Part shown: piece after piece, positions 34,371 to 43,690 of the stretch
Position numbering within the stretch: position 1 is the stretch's first letter
Layout: each line of letters opens with the position of its first letter
From: Mactra quadrangularis
Taxonomy: Eukaryota; Mollusca; Bivalvia; Venerida; Mactridae
Length of the DNA stretch: 64,000 nucleotides
Direction: 5' to 3'
Assembly (NCBI GenBank): GCA_025267735.1
Contig: CM046307.1
Location: 49,023,395 to 49,087,394 of the forward strand
Translations under genes and position numbers: made by a program
Notes under the pieces: generated by a model
What the model was told of the DNA's origin: nothing
The model's database searches: none
Seen by the model: the letters and a program-made list of their open reading frames with translations, nothing else

Positions 34371-34540
34371 CTAACAGGTATGTAATATAATAATTCAATT
34401 AATATTAAAGGAATCAATGATAATGTTTAATGTAAAATATTGTAAATCTGTTTTACTAACAGGTATGTAATATAATAATTCAATTAATATTAAAGGAATC
34501 AATGATAATGTTTAATGTAAAATATTGTAAATCTGTTTTT
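34371..34540. repeat. 85-bp exact or near-exact tandem duplication
   Basis: CTAACAGGTATGTAATATAA and the following 65 bases (34371-34455) are repeated at once at 34456-34540. It sits at the junction of the LINE 5' end and the interior of the foldback element. Confidence 0.92.
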
Positions 34541-36251
34541 TTACAAAAGCTGTTGGTAACAAACATTATCTATAAGATAATTATAATGATATAAATAGAT
34601 TGGTGTAAATTAGTTTTAATACTTACCGAGAAAAAATGTTTCGAATTTTAATTACTGTTTTTACAAATATAATGATAATTGTCTTTGTCAAGTGTTAAAA
34701 CACAACACAATAGGATTAAAAGTTGAACATAGATAATAATTCTTTGTCGGCACTTTCGTTTGGTACTTCAAAATGAAATGAATACGTGTTATAATGTGTC
34801 ATCGTTAAAGCATGAAGTGTGACATACATTATTTCAACTAATCACACATTTGTTTTTGTTTCAATTATGCTTGATAAACCTTTTTAAAATGTTCACTAAT
34901 TGTATACAACATCAAAAATAACTTTTTAAGCCCAAATATTTAAATTTTATGGCAAACAAAATAAAAAGAACTCGTGAAATTGGGTATATTCAAATTCATA
35001 GTTTCACGTTAATCTAAAACTCTCTAATTAACAATATTACTTATATATGCTTCCTTTAAATCGGAATATATTTGTTAATTTCAAATCTTAGCATGCGTTT
35101 AAAAAAACATTTTATAAAATTCATTATAGAATAACCAATTAACAATTGGGCGAATAATTGCACTTTTGTATGTTGTTTTATGATATATGGAAAGCATTTC
35201 TAGCTACCCATATCATGTTTAGTATATTTCTATGAATAATTGCACATAGCGATTGGGATTTTACTATCATCTCGTTTACAATTAGTGTATCTCAAACTAG
35301 TATTTCTAATATTAAAGTAACAACTATTATTTAGCCCTATAAAAATGCATTTGTTTAAGTTTTAAATTCTCGGGGGAATCAAAACTTATCCGCACGGATA
35401 TTTACCAAAGAATTTTCTGCTGTAATTTAGAGGTGCATTTTTATCAACTAGACATTAATTATTTTATTGCTTAAAGTTGTATAATGAAGTTTTTGTTAAA
35501 ATAAGTTTGTAATAATAGCAAAAAACAAAACATTTGGACGCATAATAATGTTTTTATATGTAGTTCCATGATATCTGAGATATATGAAAATGTCCACTCA
35601 TATATATCAACTGAGAAAAATTATAGATTTCATACGGTATATTGAAGGTTACTTTTTGTTATTATTTGATTGAATTTTTTCCATTTTTCTTTTAGTACAT
35701 CAAGTTTGATATAAAATCTGTTAAATAAAATGAAAAATACAACATTTGGACACATGATAATGCTTTTGAAGGGATTTTTATCTTATCCGGGGAATCCAAA
35801 CTGGATTTCACGGATAAAATATCTTTGATATCACAGTGTATTTTGAAATGCCAATTACTACTAAATTAATCCAAATACTTGAGTTTTTAAATTTTATATC
35901 TCAAGTCTGATATAATATCTTCATTATGAAAGAAAAAAAATAAGATTTTATCAACAAATAATGCTGTAGTAGGTAGTTTTATCTTATCCGGGGAATTCAA
36001 ATTGGATTTAGCGGATAATTATTTTTTATGTAAAATTAACCAAACTTTAGACGTAAATTTATAGCTCATTTAAATTCATAATTTCATTTTTTTTTACTTT
36101 TATGTAAAATTGGATGTGTCTGAAATATCATACACAAAAAATTATGAAAATTGACTAAATAATAATGCTTTTACAACCCTTTTAACATTCTTGATATTTT
36201 ATCCGGGGAATTCGATATTTTATCCGCGGAATAAACCTGCCCTGAATCTTT

Positions 36252-36384
36252 TCCCGTTTAGGTACGGGTAAGTTGAACTTTTTCTCCAACTATCGCCCTC
36301 GGGTACGAGTTGAGGGCGAATTGATTAAACCGACAAGTTTCGGTTTGATATTTTAGTTTGAAGAACGTGATAAAAACCTCTAAA
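36252..36384 (+). other. Candidate promoter/5' UTR exon of the PAQR gene
   Basis: The PAQR coding exon is preceded by a splice acceptor, so an upstream exon must exist. Two donor-like sites follow the transposon edge: CGG/GTAAGT at about 36266 and AAA/GTAAGT at about 36385. The stretch is less A+T-rich than its surroundings and has an inverted pair (CGCCCTCGGGTACGAGTTGAGGGCG region). The position is a guess that RNA data would settle. Confidence 0.3.
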
Positions 36385-36907
36385 GTAAGTTTCTACATAT
36401 TAGACATTACATTTTAATCAAATTCTTATTACCGATTGAAGCCATTGGTTTTACATGCAAGTGAATTAAACGTTATTTTCGATTCGTACCTGGATTTTTT
36501 TGCAAGCAAGTTCGTACCTGAATTAATCTACAATTTAATTATTTATGAATGCATTTCATTGTTGATTGCTTTTAAATTTTATGTGAATTCTATGTGTTAT
36601 TTTGCTTTTAAAATCATGCATTAAGTTGCCTGCAAATATAATTTTAATTTAAATGATGTTTTAAGACTTAAAATTCTTTTTTCACTACTTCCTTCCTAGT
36701 TCTTTGAAATTGAAGTAGCTTACCATGTTACCTTGACTACCTTTAATTTAGGGCCATCATCAGAAATTGCGATATCAATGTATTACTGATTCTTGACAGA
36801 TAATGTGATATCCATTTGCTTTTTGGAATATCGATACAATCTAGCATTTTATAAAGCTATAAACTAGTTGAAGGTGATATTTAAATATAATTTAATTTAG
36901 GCAGTGG

Positions 36908-37006
36908 CTAGAGTTATGGTACCGTAACTCTAGACCCAGGGTCTAGAGTTACGGAAGCTCCATAACTGTAGACAACCCTTGCATGGATAGGCTAGAGTTA
37001 CGGAAG
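36908..37006. repeat. Short CTAGAGTTACGG inverted/direct repeat cluster
   Basis: CTAGAGTTATGG followed by CCGTAACTCTAG (36908-36933) forms a hairpin. The same 12-mer then appears twice more in direct orientation (about 36942 and 36992). It lies upstream of the PAQR gene. Confidence 0.7.
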
Positions 37007-37468
37007 TCAATTACATGCCTATATTTCAACTTATAAACATCGATAAAACTTTTTATATTCATTATTACTCGTAATAAACAAATATTTACCGACGTGACTT
37101 AATATCCTTTTGTTATTACACGCACCATTTTGGATATTACTAACAAACTTACTGGATGTTTAATATAGGACAATATGATGTTATTTCCACACCTGATGAA
37201 AAATTAAATGTTAAATATGGTCTCATAAAGTTTGGAAGCCATCAGTAATTATGCCGTAACAAATAATGTCCCAATGTAAAAACGAGTTACGACAGATCTT
37301 ATCTTTTTTTCTCAGTAAGCATACAAATCTGTGGCAGAAGACATGAAGTTAAGTACAGCTCATTTAAATAATTGATTTAATCATTATTATTATATATATA
37401 TAAGTGCCATAAATAAGGTAAAGCTATGTTCATAGTTTGATAATGATAGTTTTTACCTACATTTTTGT

Positions 37469-37478
37469 TTTATTCCAG
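37469..37478 (+). promoter_or_regulatory. Splice acceptor before the PAQR start codon
   Basis: A pyrimidine-rich stretch (TTTTTGTTTTATTCCAG) ends at 37478, three bases before the ATG at 37482. This decides the start and shows a 5' UTR intron. Confidence 0.8.
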
Positions 37479-37481
37479 AAG

Positions 37482-38525
37482 ATGCCCATTCAGAAATTAA
37501 TCAAAAGATTTCCACCCACTGGTACCAAGGATACAGTTCCTGTTGTCTTCCATGAACCTCACGTGGAGACTGGATTCCGTGCAATACATCAACCATGGTA
37601 TTACTACCTTCTCAGCCTGTTTCAACGACATAATGAATGTATGAATGCATGGACACATCTGGTTGGTTGTGTGATAGCCATGGGAAGGATTTATAAAATA
37701 TCATATGAATTTAATGCTTACAATGACCCGTGGATGTACCCTATGTTAGCTGGTTCCATTACTATGATAATAATGTATTTCTGTAGTTTTGCTGCTCATA
37801 CATTCCACTATAAATCAGAGCAACTACACTATACCTGTTTCTTTGTTGATTACGCAGGTATCGGAGTTTATGGATTAGGAAGTACAATTATCCACTATTT
37901 CTATTGCACGCATCCATCAATGGTGAATACATATATTTACAAGATGGCAGTCCCTGTTGCAGTTATTCTGTCAATTATTGTATGTTTGTTTGGTAGTTAC
38001 TCCAAGACTAAATATTATAGACCATATCCATTTACAAGAAAGATCTGGCAACTGTCCTCAGTTGTTTCAATCTACAGCTGGCTGATTATACCTATTGTAC
38101 ATCGAATGTATTTATACTACATACGCCAAGAAAGACCGGAGAGTGGTACAGTACGCTGGGATCAAAGTCTCGAAGACCACACAATACAGATGTTCTGGTT
38201 TTTGACATCTGGATTCTTTTTTGGATCTGATATTCCTCAGAGGTTTTTCCCAGGAAAATGTGATTTCTTGTTTCATAGTCACCAGATCTTTCATGTTTGT
38301 ATAATGTTAATGAATCTAAAACAGATAGATGGTATGTACACTGATATACATGAACACCTTGAGAGTATTAAGAAGTTCGAAGATGAACCAACATTGCTGA
38401 ATACCTTCGGAGCTGTATTCTTATCCATTGCTATCAATAGTGTTGTTATTTATATGTTCCACAATATTGCTAAGCAACGTATTGAGAGAGAGGGGGAAGA
38501 GAAGAGAAAGAATATTTTTGATTAG
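37482..38525 (+). CDS. Membrane progestin receptor-type PAQR family protein
   Basis: 347 aa, seven or eight membrane helices. Family members are progestin/adipoQ receptors; this subgroup (PAQR5/7/8, mPR) responds to progestins at the plasma membrane. Conserved marks: PWYYYLLSLFQRHNECMNAWTH (residues 38-59) with E52, N55 and H59; SFAAHTFHYKS (102-112); DYAGIGVYG (123-131); and near the end GSDIPQRFFPG with FLFHSHQIFHV (about H265, H267, H271), the metal-binding His set. The start is taken as the ATG at 37482 because TTTATTCCAG/AAG is a splice acceptor immediately before it; the ORF's longer N-terminus is intron. The intronless coding region is usual for vertebrate PAQR7/8. It is divergent from DOHH. 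The exact orthologue (alpha, beta or gamma) cannot be told by eye. Confidence 0.93.
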   Translation: MPIQKLIKRFPPTGTKDTVPVVFHEPHVETGFRAIHQPWYYYLLSLFQRHNECMNAWTHLVGCVIAMGRIYKISYEFNAYNDPWMYPMLAGSITMIIMYFCSFAAHTFHYKSEQLHYTCFFVDYAGIGVYGLGSTIIHYFYCTHPSMVNTYIYKMAVPVAVILSIIVCLFGSYSKTKYYRPYPFTRKIWQLSSVVSIYSWLIIPIVHRMYLYYIRQERPESGTVRWDQSLEDHTIQMFWFLTSGFFFGSDIPQRFFPGKCDFLFHSHQIFHVCIMLMNLKQIDGMYTDIHEHLESIKKFEDEPTLLNTFGAVFLSIAINSVVIYMFHNIAKQRIEREGEEKRKNIFD

Positions 38526-38643
38526 GAGAGTGATCAAGATTTGTATGTTAAATGTACATGTTATTTATGGTTTTGATACTAGTACTTATTTCTTCAATAA
38601 GCTAGAAATCAGTAACGCTTTTCCCACAATTTGCTATATACCA

Positions 38644-38649
38644 AATAAA
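38644..38649 (+). terminator. Candidate PAQR polyadenylation signal
   Basis: AATAAA about 120 bp after the PAQR stop codon. Confidence 0.5.
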
Positions 38650-40419
38650 GTTTACTATATTTATTTGTCTTTATGATATAGAATATAGGAATAACTATGT
38701 ATTTTTGAAGCACAATAATGTCAATATCATATATTTCACTACAATATACAATGTATTCAGGTTTATTCAATATGTTTATACATGCACCGTACTTCAATAT
38801 TAGCTAAAAATTTTATCTTTAAGAAATGAAAATATACCTCAATAGCGTTCTTCCTTCAGAGTTGCTGAGTTTATTTATTAACTGTAACAGCTGTAAGCTA
38901 AACTTTTAAAATTGAATATACATGTAGGCAGTAGAATTAGACAATTCAAAAATCTTCCAATATACTTCTGCAGGAACTTCAATATTTTTGTGTCAAAACT
39001 CATTTGTTATATACATGTATTCATAATTAAAATGCCAAATTCACTATAAAACACTTTAATCATGTTTTAAGGATAAGTGGGACAAAATATGTTTATCAAA
39101 CTTAAGTGTGTATTTATTTTTAATTAAAATACCTCTTAGAAAAATAATTTATTTGAAATTTACATATTAACACATTTAATTTCATGCACCTGTGATCATG
39201 TATTTGTATGTATGAAAATGCACATTTATCAGTAACAATCTCCATTTGTGCCAAAGACTGTCAAATCTATGAGTCGGCTAGGCTGGTGAAGGCAGAAAGC
39301 CTGTCTGCATGAATGATAACTAGCCGCTCTGAATTTTATTGTCAAAGTTAAAAAGTCATTTTGACGTCATATTATGTAACAAAATATTTTGTAGGCTAGC
39401 TTTAAAGATTTCTCTCCAAAGTTCAATGATTAATTCAAATCAGACAGTATATGTAATTTACTAATCATTAACCTGGAAATATTTTGGAAGTTTATATTTT
39501 CATTCACTGTATGTTGGGACTTAATAAAAGTTTATCAGGCATTGAGCCTAAAGTAATTGTTAAATTTTTTGGACCTTTGCAAATTTTATTGGCAAGAACT
39601 GGCAGATTGACATTTTTGTAATAGACAGACATTGTCATGCTTTACTTTTTTAATTCAAAATTCATTTAGGGTATATGTTCAATACATTTGAGATATTTCT
39701 CTATTTGCTCTGATTGTTTAGGTTTTATTTTGAAATTGGAACATAAAAACTGTTCCGTACCAAATGGGAGAAGTTTAATTTCATTAAAGAGGCAAATTGA
39801 ATTTGCTTTGTGTAATGGTGATTTTCTACGCATATTGAGAACAAAAGTTTTCTGTAAATGTGGGACACTAAAATTAATGCCTTTTTCATTATTGTTTTAT
39901 AGGACTTGATTTTGTTGAACATAGGTTCACCATCAGTATTTGATATTGTCTATACTGATATCTTTCAATAATGACTAAGTTTTGTCTCATTGTTTCTGTA
40001 TTTGTTATGACAGTGTCTGCAATTCTCATGGAAGCAAACACATTTATAAGTATAATCGTTTACATATTGACATATTTTTTTATAATTTATACTTATACTA
40101 AGCATTTTTATATTCACTTCATAAATTCACTTCAAACAAATGTATGTTTATAAATGTTGCATATGTTATGACCATAATAGAAGATTTCTATATTAATCAC
40201 CTATCACCATAAGGGGCTGGCATGGTTGACTTGGAAATGTACCGGCCCCACTTTGTCTATCACAGATTTTGGAAGTATAATCTGACCAAATTGTACATGT
40301 ATTATATCTACTATATTCATTCTGTACTTTACTTTGCAAATATATATCGTAACACTGTTTTTACATGAATAATGGACCAATACATACTTTAAAAAATCTA
40401 ACTTAGCACTGTATTACAA

Positions 40420-40590
40420 AATATCAAAATTCACACTTTTTTACAGAATTTCAAAATTAGCACTTTTGTCACCAAGTTTCAAAATTTAATCTTTCGTCAC
40501 CAAATTTTAAAATTTAAACTTTTGTCACAAAATTTTAAAATAAGCACTTGTCACAAAAATTCAAAATTAGTACATCTGTCATTAAATACA
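40420..40590. repeat. Degenerate tandem repeat, period about 28-32 bp
   Basis: Units resembling TCAAAATTAGCACTTTTGTC + ACCAAATT recur about six times (40436, 40462, 40492, 40523, 40551), differing by a few bases and small indels. Confidence 0.75.
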
Positions 40591-40867
40591 CACTAACCAG
40601 TACAAAATTCAATGTTAGCTTGTTTCACCACAGTTTTGAGGAAATTTAGGATAAAGACTTAAAAGTTCTTGCACATGTATATAACTTAATATATATAAAT
40701 TATTTATAGAACATTGTACACTTTAAAATAGAGATAAGTGGTACATATGGAGTGTAACAGAAGAAAGTACTGTAATTGCCGAGTGCCGACCTTGGTGTGA
40801 AATTAGTTTCATCTATATTCTTAATTCTTTTAATCTGGAATTCTAATTTATGGGTGTTTCTGTCCGT

Positions 40868-41035
40868 GCACAGGTGGTACAAACAAAGTTTTTTACACAT
40901 TATTGCTAAATAGCTTGAACTATGGATTAAATCCTGTTTTTCTTTGTATACGTGTTTTCATTGTAACAGTGAAAGTTTGATTGTACCGGAGGGGAAAACC
41001 CATATATTTGAATTCCGGATATAGTCTATTAGCTC
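40868..41035. repeat. Dispersed GTACAAACAAAG element, copy 2
   Basis: It opens GTGCACAGGTGGTACAAACA with TTTTTTACACATTATTGCTA, and closes TTGTACCGGAGGGGAAAACC then ATATATTTGAATTCC. Same family as 22530-22720. Confidence 0.65.
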
Positions 41036-41280
41036 CAGTGTAATAGGTTATATGTGCATTTTGTAGTATTTCTGTATATTATGAGAAATCTAATTTCTCC
41101 ATGACCAAGTTAGTACTTTATAATACTTTTTTGAAGAATTTGTTAAATCTAAATCTTTTTTTACTTTTTTATTTTGTTTCTTATTCTGTGATAATATGCA
41201 TTTTTGTAGTGCAATCTTGTTTTCATTTTTCTATGCTTGTTTTTCTTTATTTGCATTTTGTTTTTGTTTAGTTTAAGAAT

Positions 41281-41466
41281 AGAACAGAACATATATTTTA
41301 TTAATTAGGACTTTAACATGTATATATCACAGGTTTAGAGCAAAACAATTGTAACTCACTCCTTTCTTATATTGAGTTGCGACCATTTTACACTAAACTA
41401 GCGATATGCATCGTCAATACACAATTCATACAACATATATGTTCTGTTTTGTTTTGTTCTGTTCTG
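41281..41466. repeat. Segment bounded by oppositely oriented AGAAC / GTTCT tails
   Basis: The left edge is AGAACAGAACATATATTTTA and the right edge ATATATGTTCTGTTTTG followed by GTTCTGTTCTGTTCTG. The edges are inverted copies of the kind of tail seen on the LINE at 29064. In between is a diverged hairpin motif (ATTGTAACTCACTCC / ATTGAGTTGCGACC) also found at 46482-46542. Confidence 0.6.
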
Positions 41467-42080
41467 TTCTGTTTTCTTGAATTCTTGCCAATTATTTAAA
41501 GTTACGTAGTCAAACATGTAATGGGATGAAGTAATTAAATCATGCAAATGTACATTTCTGTTGAGTGACTTATTATATATATTCTGTTAGTATAAATATG
41601 TTATGTTCTTTTTGCCTAAGTTTATGATTAGTTATATTTTAAGGCAAATGTTAGCTAGCTCTCATGTAGAATCGTTTACCTTTTCAATGTGTATCGAAGC
41701 TAGTTGCTATAATTCTAGAAATGCAAAACTTTAACAAAAACTACTGTTATATACACGCAGTCTACAAATAAGTGTGTGTCTGTTTGCTCAGGACAACCAC
41801 TTCATTTCAGGCTACCAACATTTTCTTTTGGGCATCCAAAATTCTGCAAGTAAGATATTGTGCTTGCTCCAACATGATGTGTTTGGACAACCACTTTCGT
41901 ATCCTAATTTTGTCGACTGTACAAAGTACCATATATTTGAAATTTGGCTCTGAAATATGTATAGTTCCATTTGTAGGCTATGGACACTTGATTGACGGAT
42001 TCTCATCTTTTCCTTTCCTACAGTCCTTGCCTTATTACTTTTTATTTTGATACAGAAAAACACTTCAATGTTGTTGTTTT

Positions 42081-42148
42081 TTACTAAATCTAAACACTTT
42101 TAAATTTAAACATTACAGTTTAAATTTAAAAATGTTTAGATTTAGTAA
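42081..42148. repeat. Inverted repeat, 31-bp arms, 6-base loop
   Basis: The arm 42081-42111 (TTACTAAATCTAAACAC...) pairs with 42118-42148 (...GTTTAGATTTAGTAA) with one mismatch, around the loop ATTACA. Confidence 0.9.
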
Positions 42149-42713
42149 GACATTTTTCTTTTTTGCATATAAGTCAGACTAGCTAACAACTAATGTATAC
42201 TTTTATTACGGCTGTATGATCTTACAGAAATGTTGTTTTGAATTGTATGTATACACTACTTAGTATAAAGTTGTGTTGTTAGTCTTTGATTATATTGTAA
42301 AGTTTACAATTTGATGCCAATTTACAGCCAAATGTGTAATGTGTTTGCTCAACTGTAGAAATGTTATGTAATACAGGTTTTATATCAAATACTGTAGCAT
42401 TATGTCAATAGCTTTGATTGATGGTTTCCTTATGCTTTTTTGTCATTTGTTGTGATTGTGTCAATTTTGCTTGTCCTTGGATAACTTTCAAATTTCAAAT
42501 GAGGTAAAAACTTAGTTTGTATTTGTATGTCCATTGCAATGTATGAAAGAGTAATGCACAAGAACCATAATTTTATGTGTTCTTTTTATTATCTCCCTTA
42601 GTTTGATTATTACATATCTATTGTTGGTTTTTTCTCAACTGTCAAAGAATGAAAACAATCATTGTCTAACAATGGTAAGATTTAAATTGTGAGACTTAAC
42701 ATAGAATAAAAAC

Positions 42714-43113
42714 CAATCTCCGTAAACAGAGATCCTGTACAGAGTTATCGTACTGGATCTCTACTTAGTCAATGCAAGGTCACGTCGAGATGAACTTTGT
42801 GTCGACCAATCAATGCGTAGCTTTCATCTAGACGATAACACTATTAATCACATTTTGATTTTCGTAATTTCTATTTTTAGACCTATGTTTGCATGCTAAT
42901 TTAACAGCGGTATTATTCACAGTCTGCGATTGGGCGGCTCATTTCAAATTTCGTGACGTAGACGATGTAAACAAGTTACGTATCATAACAATTTCATCAT
43001 GAATATTATGATGAGAAAAGGTCACCTGAACATGACCTTCGTTTGGAAAAGGCCAGATCTACATTAGCGAGTATGCGAGCGGTAAAATTGTAGATCGGGT
43101 TTTAATCAGATTG
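42714..43113. mobile_element. MITE, family 'CAATCT', copy 2 (perfect 9-bp target duplication)
   Basis: It starts CAATCTCCGTAAACAGAG and ends TTTTAATCAGATTG, and is flanked by AATAAAAAC at 42705-42713 and 43114-43122. It is homologous along its length to 14348-14659 but holds an extra 90 bp or so (about 42872-42956, including GGCGGCTCATTTC). No ORF. Confidence 0.87.
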
Positions 43114-43439
43114 AATAAAAACAGGCTAATAGCTTAGCTGTTAAATGTCCGCTTGCTTGGTCAAAGTCCATTTCATATTTATTTGGGATGTCAACCGGAG
43201 CCAAATTCACCATCAGACATCCAAATACATCCAGATGATTGGATCATTAATTCAGTTCCATACTTTGCCAGTTGAAAAAACAACAGATTATAACATAGAC
43301 TAGCTCTTTTATTTGGGGTAAGATCTAATTTGACTAAAGAATCTTTATTATACTATACAGCTGATTACTATAAAATTGTTTTCCAGGGTACATAAGAGTT
43401 GTAATCTAAAACTCAAAATATTGGGTTTTACCACCCACT

Positions 43440-43690
43440 GTCGAGGTACAAACAACCTTTTTTACGGATTATTGCTAGATAGAACTGAAAATATTGGGTT
43501 TTCCCTATCTTCACTTAAAAGGTTCAAACAATATTTTATGATTATTGCTGAAAATCATGTGTTACTACATTTGTAAATTAATTCTTATGTTCTCTGTACA
43601 GTACACATACTTTTCATTGTTACAGTACAAGTTTGCTTGTACCTCAGGTAAAAACATGAAACCCAAACATATGAATTACGGATGAAGTCC
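43440..43690. repeat. Dispersed GTACAAACAAAG element, copy 3
   Basis: GAGGTACAAACAACCTTTTT with GGATTATTGCTAGATAGA at the left, and GTTTGCTTGTACCTCAGG with AAACCCAAACATATGAATT at the right. Longer than the other copies. Confidence 0.55.

Larger units (their letters stand above)
29064..34372 (-). mobile_element. Near full-length non-LTR retrotransposon (LINE) nested in the foldback element
   Basis: Minus-strand order: 5' UTR of about 350 bp, ORF1 (34020-32950), endonuclease frame (32949-31969), reverse transcriptase frame (about 32034-29495), then a 3' UTR with a long CACATAC-type tract and a tail made of AACAG units on the plus strand (29064-29086). A tail of tandem short repeats instead of poly(A) is known from several LINE clades. 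The 5' limit is estimated from where A+T-rich spacer with an 85-bp duplication begins (34371). I could not read a target duplication. The clade is not assigned: ORF1 looks L1-like, and ORF2 carries an apurinic-type endonuclease, reverse transcriptase and a C-terminal CCHC. Confidence 0.88.
27335..36242. mobile_element. Foldback / Mutator-like element with long inverted arms, 9-bp target duplication
   Basis: The outer ends are GGCCAAGTTTATTCCGCGGA (left) and, read from the other strand, GGGCAGGTTTATTCCGCGGA (right). It is flanked on both sides by TGAATCTTT (27326-27334 and 36243-36251), a perfect 9-bp duplication. The inverted arms run about 27335-28050 and 35520-36242 and are highly similar along their length. 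Within each arm, a block with CCGCxxAATCC followed by GGAATTCCCCGGATAA recurs every 200-212 bp (27346, 27558, 27758). Such modular long arms plus a 9-bp duplication describe foldback (FB) or Mutator-like elements. The interior (28050-29063, 34373-35520) has no transposase ORF, so it is non-autonomous. A LINE sits inside. Confidence 0.88.

Noticed and set aside
37437..37481. Upstream extension of the PAQR protein
   Set aside because: The segment is the 3' end of an intron: TTTATTCCAG ends three bases before the ATG, and the extension begins with a TTG codon.
40420..40590. CRISPR-like array
   Set aside because: Units are degenerate and contiguous without unique spacers, in a eukaryotic genome.
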